Assembly: GCA_016713425.1 (NCBI GenBank)
Contig: JADJPE010000005.1
Coordinates: 124,001 to 188,000, forward strand
Direction: 5' to 3'
Length of the DNA stretch: 64,000 bases
Source of the DNA: Deltaproteobacteria bacterium
Lineage (GTDB): Bacteria; Myxococcota; Kuafuiibacteriia; Kuafuiibacteriales; Kuafuiibacteriaceae
Position numbers and translations under genes: made by a program. The stretch's first letter is position 1; each line of letters starts with the position of its first letter. The notes beneath the pieces were generated by a model. It saw nothing but the letters and a program-made list of their open reading frames with translations. It was not told the origin of the DNA and made no database searches. This document shows positions 1 through 9,165 of this stretch, one piece after another.

Positions 1-2
1 GA

Positions 3-773
3 TCTGCGCTCAACTCGGCCGCCGGCGCCGGCAGTGCTCCCGGCGCGTTCGGGCCCCCATACCCTCGGCGCGGGTCGAGCGACACGTCCGAGCCCGATCG
101 CCTGGTCCCCGTGCCCGACGATCCGTTCGTTCTTTCCGTCGTCGCCGCGCTCAGTCGACTCGCCATCACGCCTCCGGTCACACCGAACGCCCCCCCCGCA
201 GCACGCCCGGCAAGCACGACGACCGCGCCGGCCATGAACGCTTCGGCTCCAAAGCCTCCGACCTTCGTGCCAAGTATCGAGCCACCGGTCGCAGACGCCG
301 AGGCGCCCAAGTTGGCCTCGCCGAAAACCAAAGCGCAGTCGAGGTTGAGCTGGGCCCTTCAAGCGGCGGCTTGCTGCTTGGGCGCACTCCTCGTGCTGAC
401 GACCTCCGGGCCTGAACAGTCGGATGGGTCCGGGCTTCCGGTCGTCGCGATGGTTTCCACGGTCAACCGCCCGAGCTTGCGCTTCCAGCGCACCGACGAC
501 GGCCCGGTCACCGAGGACGAACGAAACGTGGGTGAGGCGCTCGATGCCTTCGCGCAGCAGGCCCTCCGACACGGCGAGGCGAAGACGGCGCTCGCAGCGC
601 TCCGAACCTGCATCGAGACCAGCGATCTCCCGGCGTGCCATCTGACCACGGGACGCATCCTTGCGGCCGCCGGAAGCGCCGACGCACGGGCCCACTTCTC
701 GCGCGTCATGGAACTCGCACCGAGCAGCCCGCACGCAAAGATGTGCGCCCAAGCCATGGGCATCGTCCGATAG
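3..773 (+). CDS. C-terminal part of a Pro/Ala-rich single-pass membrane protein (5' truncated)
   Basis: The frame is open from the window edge, so the start is missing; 256 residues are visible. The first ~120 are Pro/Ala/Ser-rich linker, then a hydrophobic helix (LQAAACCLGALLVLTT), then ~110 residues ending in a TPR-like helical pair (ALAALRTCIETSDLPACHL, then AARAHFSRVMELAP-like). Linker, one TM helix and an extracytoplasmic TPR-like tail is a common C-terminal layout for myxobacterial Ser/Thr kinases, but no kinase motif lies inside the window, so that is inference. An internal GTG at 111 exists, but the open frame upstream suggests the gene begins outside. Confidence 0.6.
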   Translation, partial: SALNSAAGAGSAPGAFGPPYPRRGSSDTSEPDRLVPVPDDPFVLSVVAALSRLAITPPVTPNAPPAARPASTTTAPAMNASAPKPPTFVPSIEPPVADAEAPKLASPKTKAQSRLSWALQAAACCLGALLVLTTSGPEQSDGSGLPVVAMVSTVNRPSLRFQRTDDGPVTEDERNVGEALDAFAQQALRHGEAKTALAALRTCIETSDLPACHLTTGRILAAAGSADARAHFSRVMELAPSSPHAKMCAQAMGIVR

Positions 774-800
774 GAGGCGTTCGTCGATCGAACCGTCGAT

Positions 801-1823
801 CTACCAAGGACGCGTTCGATGACAGTTGTTCGCGCAGGAACCCGACCCATAGAGCGTCACCTGGGCGCCGGCGCCCCCGACATCAACCTGCCCGTCGATA
901 TGCGTCGCAACGTTGACCGTTCCGCTGGACGCACCGGTGACTTCATAGCCCGAGCCATGGCACTCCGTGCAGCTCAGGCTTTCCTCGACGACATGCCGCG
1001 TATGGCGCCCAGTGGAGGGTGCAAGGCCATGGCACGCCTCGCATCGTGCCTGGCTGCCATCGACGACCGTCCACTCTGGCGTCGACACCATGCCACCTTC
1101 CAGCGTCGCACCGTGGCAATAGGCGTTCGCGCAAGCACTACCGTCCCAGATCGGCGACACACCGTCCGACGTCGCGAGTCCGCCGAAGTTGATCGCCGCT
1201 GTCCCATCGATATGGGTGAGATCGGTTGGAATCACGTGGCAGGCATCGCACGGGATCGCGTGGGCCAGCGCGCCCGGCTGGAGATGGCTCTGATGCGCCC
1301 CCACCGCGCGCGCATCGGTCGTCGTCTCGCCCTTCGAACCGCGGGGCGGAGCGGCCGCCAAGAACGGATTCGCCTGGGTTGGGTCGCGAGTCGCTTCGCC
1401 ATGGCAGCCGGTACAGGAAGCAACCGGGTCGAGGCCGGAATCACCTGCGGCCGCATCGGTACCCGAGGCATCAGCACCCGAGGCATCCGCACCCGAGGCA
1501 TCAGCGCCCGAGGCATCGGCGCCCGAGGCATCGGCGCCCGAGGCATCAGCGCCCGAGGCATCGGCGCCTGAGGCATCAGCGCTCGCGGCGTCGGCACTCG
1601 CGGCATCGACGCTCGAGCCTCCGTCGACGGCAAGACCAGCGTCGGAGATGAGCGAAGCATCCATCGCGCCATCGATGCCGCCATTGGCGTCTTCGAGCGT
1701 CGACGTCGAACCGTCGCGGGAGGCATCGGTCTCATCGTCGTCCCCCCCGCATCCGACACCAACCAGGACGAGTAGCCCGAGGAGTCCCCCAAAAAGACGC
1801 GCCCGCATATGCGTTACACCCAT
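801..1823 (-). CDS. Multihaem CxxCH/CxxxxCH lipoprotein with a GADAS-repeat tether
   Basis: 340 residues. The ATG at 1823 has GGAG/AGG-type bases 9-13 nt upstream; a second ATG sits five codons later. A signal peptide ends in a lipobox with Cys25 (VGVGC), followed by GGDDDE. Residues ~65-120 are a Gly-Ala-Asp-Ala-Ser repeat, likely a flexible surface tether. The C-terminal half carries haem-type motifs CTGCH, CDACH, CEACH and CTECH, plus the longer-spaced CANAYCH and CANNCH. Mixed CxxCH and CxxxxCH motifs are typical of a Geobacter/myxobacterial secreted c-type cytochrome family. A role in extracytoplasmic electron transfer is inferred. Divergent from the next gene across 129 bp. Confidence 0.85.
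   Translation of the reverse strand: MGVTHMRARLFGGLLGLLVLVGVGCGGDDDETDASRDGSTSTLEDANGGIDGAMDASLISDAGLAVDGGSSVDAASADAASADASGADASGADASGADASGADASGADASGADASGADASGTDAAAGDSGLDPVASCTGCHGEATRDPTQANPFLAAAPPRGSKGETTTDARAVGAHQSHLQPGALAHAIPCDACHVIPTDLTHIDGTAAINFGGLATSDGVSPIWDGSACANAYCHGATLEGGMVSTPEWTVVDGSQARCEACHGLAPSTGRHTRHVVEESLSCTECHGSGYEVTGASSGTVNVATHIDGQVDVGGAGAQVTLYGSGSCANNCHRTRPW
1450..1608. repeat. In-frame 15-bp tandem repeat encoding GADAS units
   Basis: About eight to ten copies of a 15-bp unit (plus strand gcccgaggcatcggc, with variants at the third codon positions) lie inside the cytochrome lipoprotein gene. The period keeps frame, so copy-number change would lengthen or shorten the tether without truncation. 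Confidence 0.85.
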
Positions 1824-1952
1824 GGCTCGAGTCCTACTCCAAGAAGGCTGATCTGCACAATCCATCGACACCGACGCCAACGCGATGAATAGTGGACAGC
1901 GCAGCGAGACAACGAAGCGAGACAACGCGCCGAGACAACGGACCGAGCCGTC

Positions 1953-3593
1953 ATGAGCACCCTGAAGCACACGAAGAACGACGACGGGAGCCGTCCGGAG
2001 CGACGGACGGTCGATGTCGGCATTCGTCTGGGCCTCGCAGGCGTTGCTGGAGCCATCTCCATGGGGCTCGAAGTCGCGGGCGCGCGCGCACTCGCCCCCA
2101 GCTTCGGCACGTCGATCAACGTTTGGGGCGTCCTCATCAGCACGATTCTGACCGCGATGGCGCTCGGCTATGCGGCCGGCGGCTGGCTCATCGATCGTTG
2201 GCCGACCAGCCGAACACTCTACGCAACCCTGCTTGCAAGCGCCGTCCTCCAGATCGGAACCATCGCGACGGGCGGCGATTTGCTTGCGCGGCTGCGAGAC
2301 TGGTCCGAGTTCTCCGGAACATTGATCGCCTCGACCATGCTCGCGGGTACGCCGACCGTGCTCCTCGCCGCCACATGCCCGTGCGTTGTGCGACTCAATC
2401 ACCGAGCCGGTGCGCCAGGCAAAACAGCCGGGTGGGCGTACGCGCTGACGACCGTCGGCAGCATCGCCGGCGTTCTCGTAACCACCTTCGTCCTGCTCCC
2501 ACGTGTCGGGACACGGGCAACGCACACCATTCTGTGCGCGATCACGGCCGCGGCCGGCCTCGTCGGTCTCGCCTTCGATGGATCACAAGAACGCCGAACC
2601 CGCGCTATTTGGACGCTCATCCTGAGCACCGGAATCGTCGTGTGCCTCGCGATCGAACGCGACCTCGGTGTCCGGCCTGATCTCGATCGTCCGGCCGCGG
2701 CAAGGATACTTTGGCAGGGCGAATCAGCCTACAACACCCTGCGCGTCGTCGCCCTCGGACCGCGGCTCCGAGGCCTCATTGTGGGTCGCGACGACGCACT
2801 TCACACCGCCATCGTCGTCGACAGCGAGGGACGCCCCGCACCCGAACCAACGGGGGCGTACTGGGACCTCTTCGCGGTCGGCCCGCGCCTAACGGCCGGG
2901 CATCGCGTCCTTTCGCTGGGGATGGGCGCCGGAGCCTCCATCCATGCGGCACGTTGGGCAGATCCTGGGTTGATCTTCGACGCCGTCGAGATCGACCCCC
3001 GCATCGTCGATCTGGCGCGGGCATACTTTGGCGTGGCGGAGAGTCCCACCCTGCGGATCCACGTCGCCGACGCACGACGCTTCCTGGCGCGGCATCCGGC
3101 GCTCCGCTACGACATCGTTCAAGTCGACCTCTTTCGTGGATACGCAGCCATCCCGTTCCACCTTGCAACCGTCGAGTTCTACCGCGAGATGGCCGATCAC
3201 CTCGAGCCATCGGGCGTCGCGATGATCAACGTCTTCGATGCCAGCATGGACGCCAGCGTTCTTCGACGCATCGAAAGAACGCTGGCCGACGTCTTTCCGT
3301 CGCTCTATGTGCATTCCTCGCACGCGATGAATCATATGGTCTTTGCTTTCCCGCGGCCGCGCACGCGCGAAGACATCGAACGTGCGCTCGTGGGCCCGGG
3401 AGCAGAAGACGTCGGCCATCCGCGAGTCGAAGCGATCGCGCGTGAGGTCGCGAGCGGACTCCGCGAGGTCAGATTCGATCGCCCGCCAGCCGATGCGGTC
3501 ATGACCGACGATCGCAATGACATCGAGCAGTTGACGCACCGCATGCTGACCGCGGCGCGCCGCTCGGGACGCCTCCCGCAAAGACCGCGTTAA
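1953..3593 (+). CDS. Spermidine/spermine-synthase-like protein with N-terminal membrane domain
   Basis: 546 residues. The N-terminal ~215 residues hold about six to seven hydrophobic helices with the GLEVAGARALAPSFG and ALGYAAGGWLIDR signatures of fused membrane/spermidine-synthase proteins. The C-terminal part is a Rossmann methyltransferase-like fold: the SAM-type loop LSLGMGAGAS is near residue 318, the acidic strand VEIDPRIVDLAR follows, and YDIVQVDLFRG sits at ~385. The usual catalytic D-x-x-DP of true aminopropyltransferases is not evident, so the substrate may not be a polyamine. No strong ribosome site precedes the ATG. It stands alone, divergent from the cytochrome gene. Confidence 0.8.
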   Translation: MSTLKHTKNDDGSRPERRTVDVGIRLGLAGVAGAISMGLEVAGARALAPSFGTSINVWGVLISTILTAMALGYAAGGWLIDRWPTSRTLYATLLASAVLQIGTIATGGDLLARLRDWSEFSGTLIASTMLAGTPTVLLAATCPCVVRLNHRAGAPGKTAGWAYALTTVGSIAGVLVTTFVLLPRVGTRATHTILCAITAAAGLVGLAFDGSQERRTRAIWTLILSTGIVVCLAIERDLGVRPDLDRPAAARILWQGESAYNTLRVVALGPRLRGLIVGRDDALHTAIVVDSEGRPAPEPTGAYWDLFAVGPRLTAGHRVLSLGMGAGASIHAARWADPGLIFDAVEIDPRIVDLARAYFGVAESPTLRIHVADARRFLARHPALRYDIVQVDLFRGYAAIPFHLATVEFYREMADHLEPSGVAMINVFDASMDASVLRRIERTLADVFPSLYVHSSHAMNHMVFAFPRPRTREDIERALVGPGAEDVGHPRVEAIAREVASGLREVRFDRPPADAVMTDDRNDIEQLTHRMLTAARRSGRLPQRPR

Positions 3594-3608
3594 ACTCAGT
3601 CGCATCGC

Positions 3609-3650
3609 CGGACGACCGGACAACCGGACAACCGGACGACCGGACGACCG
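3609..3650. repeat. 8-bp tandem repeat (GGACGACC/GGACAACC)
   Basis: Five consecutive 8-bp units alternating GGACGACC and GGACAACC lie in the 208-bp gap between the spermidine-synthase-like gene and the Calx-beta gene. Confidence 0.85.
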
Positions 3651-3693
3651 TCACGGCCCGCCGGTGTCCGTGGAGGCACTAAGGAGTCCTCGC

Positions 3694-3725
3694 TTGACGT
3701 CTCTCTCACCGAACTGGCACGTCAA
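3694..3725. promoter_or_regulatory. Inverted repeat TTGACGT...ACGTCAA upstream of the Calx-beta gene
   Basis: A perfect 7-bp inverted repeat with an 18-nt spacer ends 76 bp before the ATG at 3802. No T-run follows, so an operator-like site is more likely than a terminator. This is pattern only; chance cannot be excluded. Confidence 0.3.
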
Positions 3726-3801
3726 CGAGTCGCGATACACCCGGCTTCGGTGGGCATTCTGCGCCTTGGCCAGAAAGCCGCCGCAAGACAAGGAGACGAC
3801 G

Positions 3802-6800
3802 ATGCGACCCAATGCGAATGGATATCTTGGCGACCCACGTGCGACGATCATGGCGCCGCCCCGGACCGAGCGACGCCGTATTCTGCTGTTGCTCGCACTG
3901 CTCTCATCGAGCGTCGTCGACGCACGTACCGCGGAGGCTTTCACCATCATCCCCAATCAGATCAGCATCAGCGGCGTCAGCGCCGAGGAAGGGACGACCG
4001 GCGCCACGACTTTTTCGTTCGCCGTGACCGTCACCCGAAGCAACTGCGCAACCTTCTCCGTGGACTATGCCACGGCGAGCGGAACGGCGACGTCGCTGAC
4101 GGATTTCTTCCCGAACTCTGGCACGCTGACCTTTTCGACGGCCCTCGCTTGCCCAGCCACGCAGACCCAGATCGTCGAGGTCTCCGTAACGGGTGACGCG
4201 TTTCCCGAACCCGACGAGACGTTCACAGTCACGCTCAGCGGCATCGATCCCTCAGGCGTCACGCTCATCGATGCGGGGGTCGCCACCGGCGTCATCCGGA
4301 ACGACGACGGCGCTGTTCCAGCCATTACCGTGGGCGCGGCGAGGGTCGTCGAGGGCGACAGCGGAACCACCACGATGAGCTTCCGGGCGACGCTTTCCGC
4401 GGCAAGCGGGCTGCCGATCTCGTTCGCCTATCAAACGGCCGACGGCACGGCCTCGTCTGCGACCGACTACACGCGAACGAGCGGACGCGCAACCTTCCCG
4501 GCCGGAACGACGTCGCTGAACATCCCCGTTGTCGTGTTGGGCGACGCAATCGACGAGGTCGACGAGACCTTCACGCTCGGAATTTCATCGCCGGACAACG
4601 CGGCGATCGCGGTTCGTTCCGCGACCGGAACGATCCTCGACGACGACGGCCCCCGCCTTGCGATCTCCGACGTCACGATCGCCGAAGGCGACGCCGGGAC
4701 ATCCGAGGCCGCGTTCGAAGTTCGCCTGGATGCGGCGAGCGTTCAGGTCGTCACGGTCGACTACGAGACGGCCGACGACACGGCCACCGGCGGCCTTGAC
4801 TACACGGCCACCCGCGGCACGCTCAGCTTCCCGGTGCGAAGCACGACGCAAACGATTCGCGTCCCCGTCGTCGGCGACGTAAGCGATGAAAACGATGAAA
4901 CGTTTCGCGTGACGCTCTCGAACCCGTCCGGCGCGACGATCGTCGACGGCGAGGGCCAGGCGACCATCTTGGACGACGATGATGCGCCCTCGTTATCCAT
5001 CAGCGACGGGACGAGCACTGAGGGCACGGGCGGAGCCACGACGATGACCTTCCGCGTAGCCTTGTCGGCGGCGAGCGGTCGCACAATCACGGTCGGATGG
5101 GCGACTTCCGACGGAACCGCGACCGCGGCCGCCGACTTCACCGCGGGTCAAGGCGTTCTAACCTTTAGCCCGGGCGTCACGTCCCGCACGATCACCGTTG
5201 TCGTGATCGCTGATGCGCTCGACGAGGCCAACGAAACGTTCTCCGTTTCGCTGAGCAATCCCTCAAACGCCACGATCCGGCGCGGTACGGCCGAAGGGGT
5301 CATCGTCGATGATGATGAGCCTCCGACGCTCAGCATCGGCAACACGACGGTGACCGAAGGCGATGTTGGCCTCGTGCGCGCAACGTTCTCGGTATCTCTC
5401 TCGGCCGCGAGCAGCCGCGAGATCCGTGTTGCGTGGCGCACGGCCGACGGAACCGCCGAACAGCCCGCAGACTATCGCAGCGCGAGCGGGACGCTGACGC
5501 TCTCCCCGGGGGAGACCTCGAACACGATCGGCGTCGACGTCGAGGGCGACGCGATCGACGAGCCCAACGAGACCTTCCGCGTCATTCTCGAGTCACCCGT
5601 CAACGCGACGCTCAGCGAGACCGCGTACGGGACGGCGACGATTCGAGACGACGATGAGGAGCCAACCCTCTCGATCCACGGAGCGAACGCCACCGAAGGT
5701 GATGCTGCGCAAGGCCCGATGCGCTTCGGTGTCTCGTTGTCCGCACCAAGCGCCTACGAGGTTTCAGTTGCCTTCGCAACGCACGACGGGTCAGCGCGCC
5801 AAGGCGACGACTACATCGCGCAAGACGGAACGCTGACCTTTGCACCCGGCGAGGTTTCAAAGTCGATCGACATCGAGCTTCTCGATGACGAGGTCGCCGA
5901 AGACGACGAGGCGTTCTCGGTCGAGCTCAGCGCGCCCACGCGTGCCACGCTCGACCCGAGCCACACCGAAGCGATCGGTCTTATCCGGGATGACGAAGCT
6001 CGACCCGATCTGGCGGTGGTGATCACCGCGGATGAGCCCTGGGTTGTCGACGAAGCCGACCAATACCGATTCCAGATCACCAACGTGGGTTCCGAGCCCT
6101 CCGAGGGTATCGTTGAGGTGCGCCAAACGTTTCCGACCGGGCTGTCGATCGAATCGGCCGCGGGCGAAGACTGGTCGTGCATCTTGTCCGATGAAGACCT
6201 GGCGTGCTCGACCCTTCGCGTCGTCGTGCCCGGCCTCACGCTTCCCGAGGTGCTCGTCAACGCGACGGCGGACGCGGCTGCGTTCCCGACACTCACGCTC
6301 ACAGCAACGGTGACCGTCATGAATGACGCCCGAAGCTCGAACGATGCGTACCACACGTCGGTTGCTGTGTTGGGGCGTTCCGACTTGGGTCTGAGCTTCT
6401 TGGCGCCATCCGGGACGACGGTCTCGCCGACCACAAGCGACCCGATTCGAGTCGTGCTGCGCGTCCGAAACGCCGGACCGAACGCGATCGCCGAGCTCCA
6501 GCTCGAGCTCTCGTCGTCCCCATCGCCCTCGCTCGAGGCCCTGGCCGTGACCTACACGCCTACACATGGCCACTTCGACGCCGCGACGGGCGTCTGGTCA
6601 GAGCTTCAGCTCACGGCCTCGAGCACGGCGTCTCTCGAGATCCAGTTCGACGTTCCGAGCCCGATCCCCGCGGACCGCACCCTGACGTTCACCGCCCAAG
6701 GCGAGGTCCCGGCGTCGGTCATCGACCCGAACCTCATCGACAACACAGCGACCCTGACGCTGACGTTCGCAGAACGGACCGACGGAGGTGGCGTCGGAGG

Positions 6801-7419
6801 CGACGATGCCGGCGTTGGACCCGGGGATGGCGGCGGACCTGACGGCGGCGAAGCCTGCGCGGACGACGACGATGGACTCACGGCCGCCGAGGAAGCAGAA
6901 CTCGGTACCGATCCTTGTGACGGCGACTCCGACGACGACGGGCTGTCCGACTTCATCGAGGTGAAGGGTGGCTACCCAACCGACCCCCTGAATCCGGACA
7001 CGGACAACGATGGGCTGTGCGATGGCCCGAGCGCCGTAAGCGGTCGGTGCGTGGCCGGCGAAGACAGGAACGCAAACGGGCGCGTCGACGAGGGCGAAAC
7101 GAACCCTCGGAACGCCGACACCGACAACGGCGGCATCAACGACGGAGACGAAGTAAGACGCGGTACCGACCCCCTCGCCAGCCAAGACGATGAGCTAGAG
7201 AGCTGCGATTGCCGCGCCGTTGCGACGAGCCCTCACGGAGCTTCAGCGTCGAGTCGCCCGCCAGCGGGAACTGGACGAAACACCCTCGCGATCGTTCTGC
7301 TCCTGGTCTCCGCGCTCCTCGTCCGAGGCCTCGGCGGCGCTTCTCGACGAAGTCGCCGGATTCGGTTTGGGGCCCAAGATTCCATCACGGATCGCGCCAG
7401 CGCCGCGCGCGAGGGATAA
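3802..7419 (+). CDS. Large secreted Calx-beta repeat protein with DUF11-like and Asp-rich repeats and a C-terminal anchor
   Basis: 1205 residues. The ATG at 3802 was chosen because AAGGAG lies 7 nt upstream; earlier in-frame codons lack a ribosome site. Signal peptide at ~1-46. Six Calx-beta repeats span ~55-733, each with a DGTA-type strand, a (D/N)ETF strand and a closing acidic DDD/NDD. Two DUF11/CARDB-like domains follow (~734-990), then a GDG-rich linker and thrombospondin type-3-like repeats (DSDDDGLSD, DTDNDGLCD; ~1015-1130). The end has Cys-Asp-Cys, a spacer, a hydrophobic helix (~1159-1180) and Arg/Ser-rich sequence, resembling a MYXO-CTERM sorting tail but with an atypical ~30-residue extension. 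Likely a calcium-dependent surface adhesin. Confidence 0.88.
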   Translation: MRPNANGYLGDPRATIMAPPRTERRRILLLLALLSSSVVDARTAEAFTIIPNQISISGVSAEEGTTGATTFSFAVTVTRSNCATFSVDYATASGTATSLTDFFPNSGTLTFSTALACPATQTQIVEVSVTGDAFPEPDETFTVTLSGIDPSGVTLIDAGVATGVIRNDDGAVPAITVGAARVVEGDSGTTTMSFRATLSAASGLPISFAYQTADGTASSATDYTRTSGRATFPAGTTSLNIPVVVLGDAIDEVDETFTLGISSPDNAAIAVRSATGTILDDDGPRLAISDVTIAEGDAGTSEAAFEVRLDAASVQVVTVDYETADDTATGGLDYTATRGTLSFPVRSTTQTIRVPVVGDVSDENDETFRVTLSNPSGATIVDGEGQATILDDDDAPSLSISDGTSTEGTGGATTMTFRVALSAASGRTITVGWATSDGTATAAADFTAGQGVLTFSPGVTSRTITVVVIADALDEANETFSVSLSNPSNATIRRGTAEGVIVDDDEPPTLSIGNTTVTEGDVGLVRATFSVSLSAASSREIRVAWRTADGTAEQPADYRSASGTLTLSPGETSNTIGVDVEGDAIDEPNETFRVILESPVNATLSETAYGTATIRDDDEEPTLSIHGANATEGDAAQGPMRFGVSLSAPSAYEVSVAFATHDGSARQGDDYIAQDGTLTFAPGEVSKSIDIELLDDEVAEDDEAFSVELSAPTRATLDPSHTEAIGLIRDDEARPDLAVVITADEPWVVDEADQYRFQITNVGSEPSEGIVEVRQTFPTGLSIESAAGEDWSCILSDEDLACSTLRVVVPGLTLPEVLVNATADAAAFPTLTLTATVTVMNDARSSNDAYHTSVAVLGRSDLGLSFLAPSGTTVSPTTSDPIRVVLRVRNAGPNAIAELQLELSSSPSPSLEALAVTYTPTHGHFDAATGVWSELQLTASSTASLEIQFDVPSPIPADRTLTFTAQGEVPASVIDPNLIDNTATLTLTFAERTDGGGVGGDDAGVGPGDGGGPDGGEACADDDDGLTAAEEAELGTDPCDGDSDDDGLSDFIEVKGGYPTDPLNPDTDNDGLCDGPSAVSGRCVAGEDRNANGRVDEGETNPRNADTDNGGINDGDEVRRGTDPLASQDDELESCDCRAVATSPHGASASSRPPAGTGRNTLAIVLLLVSALLVRGLGGASRRSRRIRFGAQDSITDRASAAREG

Positions 7420-7425
7420 GGAAGC

Positions 7426-9003
7426 TCAAAGATCGCCGGAGATCTTGGACAGTCGAATCGAACGATACGTCGCACCGAGCGTCGCTTTTTGCTGCGCATT
7501 CGAACCGCCGATCTCGGGATTCAGGCCGAAGTAGATGACCTGAGTTTGGGATAGGCTGGTGTCATCGGTCGGCCACGCAGCAGCCTCGGCGGGGCGCTGT
7601 TGATTGAAGAGCGCCAGGGCATACCGAAGGCCTTCGCGCGTCACGACCATGTCGAAGATGCGTTCTGTCCCCCAAGGCGCTTCCTGGAAGGTCGAGGAGG
7701 ACGGCCCAAGGGTAATGATCGGGTTCAGAGGCTCGAGCTTTCCGTTGACGATCCCCATCTGCGTGCCCCGATCGTAACCCACCCAGGTCGACTCCGCGCC
7801 TCGCATGTCATAGGTGCGGCCGCCCAACCAAAGGCGCGCGCCCGTCGTCGGATTCTGGAGGACGATGTAATTGACCATATAGGCAGGCGTCGTCGTCGGG
7901 GACGTCGAGCCAGCCCGGAAGACGTTCATGACCCACCGAAGCGAGAGTTTCGAATCGACCTCGGCCCACGGATACACGGGCGTCGCGAGCCTGGCCGCGG
8001 GCGTGAAGGTCACGAGCCCATAGTTGCCGGTCAGGAGGTTGGAGTTCAGCCAAGTTCCGATCGTTCGCCCCGAAAAGTTGACGAACGACGCAGGTTCGCC
8101 ATCGGGGTCTGAGAAGGGTTGGGGCTGAAACATCGTCACCGCGCTCGTCGATACGCCAGAAAAGCGACGGGGCAGACGCAAGAGGGTCGCCTGCTGCAAA
8201 GGCAGCGTGTCGGTTTGCCCATAGTACGGGCAAACAAAGACACCCGGCGGCATGGTGTCCACCAGCGTCGTAATGGTCGGGTTGTTGTAAAGGCGCGGCG
8301 GCCAGTTCGCAGTGTCGGAGTCGAAATATACTTCGGGCGGCGACGTCGCTGGCTTCTCGGATGATGTGTAGACCCAGATCTCTTCCGCTTCGAGCGCGTA
8401 GTGCGGATGTCCGGGATAGGTTGCTTCCCCGTGGCTCAGCGTCGTGTAGAAGTGATCGCTGTTCACCGAAGAATAGTACCGATAGAGCCGAACCCGGCCG
8501 TCGCCCGGATTCGTGTAGACATAGGCGGCGACGCTCTCGAATCTGTAGCCGGGTGCAATCTCGCCGACGCCCCCGCCTTGCGTCGTGTAGAAGTGATCGC
8601 CCGCCAGACCGCTGTAGTATCGATAGAGCGGGACTCGCCCGTCACCCGGCCCGTCGAATACGTAGATCGACTCGAAATCCTCGCGCGTGAAGCCGTAGCG
8701 CAGAGTCGCGGCTTTTGCCTCCTCGGATGACGCGGTGTAGAAATGATCGTGGATCGCGCCGTTCCAGAGGCGCCAAAATCGAACGCGATGCGCGTTGTTG
8801 ACCGAAGACGACGATGGCCAGAACAAAGAATCCGAATGAGTTACCGAATCCGGATCGTTCCCCGAGCCACATCCGGCCAGAGCCAGCACGGTCGCGGTGC
8901 TCAAAGCCGCAGCAACGAGGTCACGCCATCGGGGTGAAGAGTCCGTCCACCGCGTCCTCTTTCGTGCGTTCTCACTGGCCTTCGAAGGTTCTCTGCGATC
9001 CAT
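7426..9003 (-). CDS. Lipoprotein with three DUF5648-like DHFYT modules
   Basis: 525 residues. The ATG at 9003 has AAGGGAGGG 8-14 nt upstream. Signal peptide ends in a lipobox with Cys45 (ALAGC). Residues ~60-190 contain three repeats of an aromatic module: WRLWNG..DHFYTA, YRYYSG..DHFYTT, YRYYSS..DHFYTT. This is the hallmark of the DUF5648 family, often found beside peptidoglycan- or carbohydrate-active domains. The C-terminal ~330 residues have a beta-rich composition that I do not recognise. Its stop is only 6 bp from the stop of the convergent Calx-beta gene. Confidence 0.82.
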   Translation of the reverse strand: MDRREPSKASENARKRTRWTDSSPRWRDLVAAALSTATVLALAGCGSGNDPDSVTHSDSLFWPSSSSVNNAHRVRFWRLWNGAIHDHFYTASSEEAKAATLRYGFTREDFESIYVFDGPGDGRVPLYRYYSGLAGDHFYTTQGGGVGEIAPGYRFESVAAYVYTNPGDGRVRLYRYYSSVNSDHFYTTLSHGEATYPGHPHYALEAEEIWVYTSSEKPATSPPEVYFDSDTANWPPRLYNNPTITTLVDTMPPGVFVCPYYGQTDTLPLQQATLLRLPRRFSGVSTSAVTMFQPQPFSDPDGEPASFVNFSGRTIGTWLNSNLLTGNYGLVTFTPAARLATPVYPWAEVDSKLSLRWVMNVFRAGSTSPTTTPAYMVNYIVLQNPTTGARLWLGGRTYDMRGAESTWVGYDRGTQMGIVNGKLEPLNPIITLGPSSSTFQEAPWGTERIFDMVVTREGLRYALALFNQQRPAEAAAWPTDDTSLSQTQVIYFGLNPEIGGSNAQQKATLGATYRSIRLSKISGDL

Positions 9004-9027
9004 GAACGTGTCCCTCCCTTGCACGGC

Positions 9028-9082
9028 GCTCGACGCTCGACGCTCGACGCTCGACGCTTGACGCTTGCGCTTGACGCTCGAC
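9028..9082. repeat. Heptanucleotide repeat array (GCTCGAC)n
   Basis: Four exact GCTCGAC units are followed by GCTTGAC, an interrupted unit, another GCTTGAC and GCTCGAC. The array lies immediately upstream of the DUF5648-like lipoprotein's ribosome site, inside its probable 5' leader. One of three heptamer arrays in the window. Confidence 0.9.
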
Positions 9083-9165
9083 GCGCGGCGCACGACGAAC
9101 CCACAGACTTCTTCGGTCGGATCGCGCGACCGTTGCCAAATAGTGAACGGAATCTGGAGCCGATC

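Noticed and set aside
1824..2525. Upstream extension of the cytochrome gene frame
   Set aside because: It runs antisense into the spermidine-synthase-like gene; the lipoprotein signal and ribosome site place the start at 1823.
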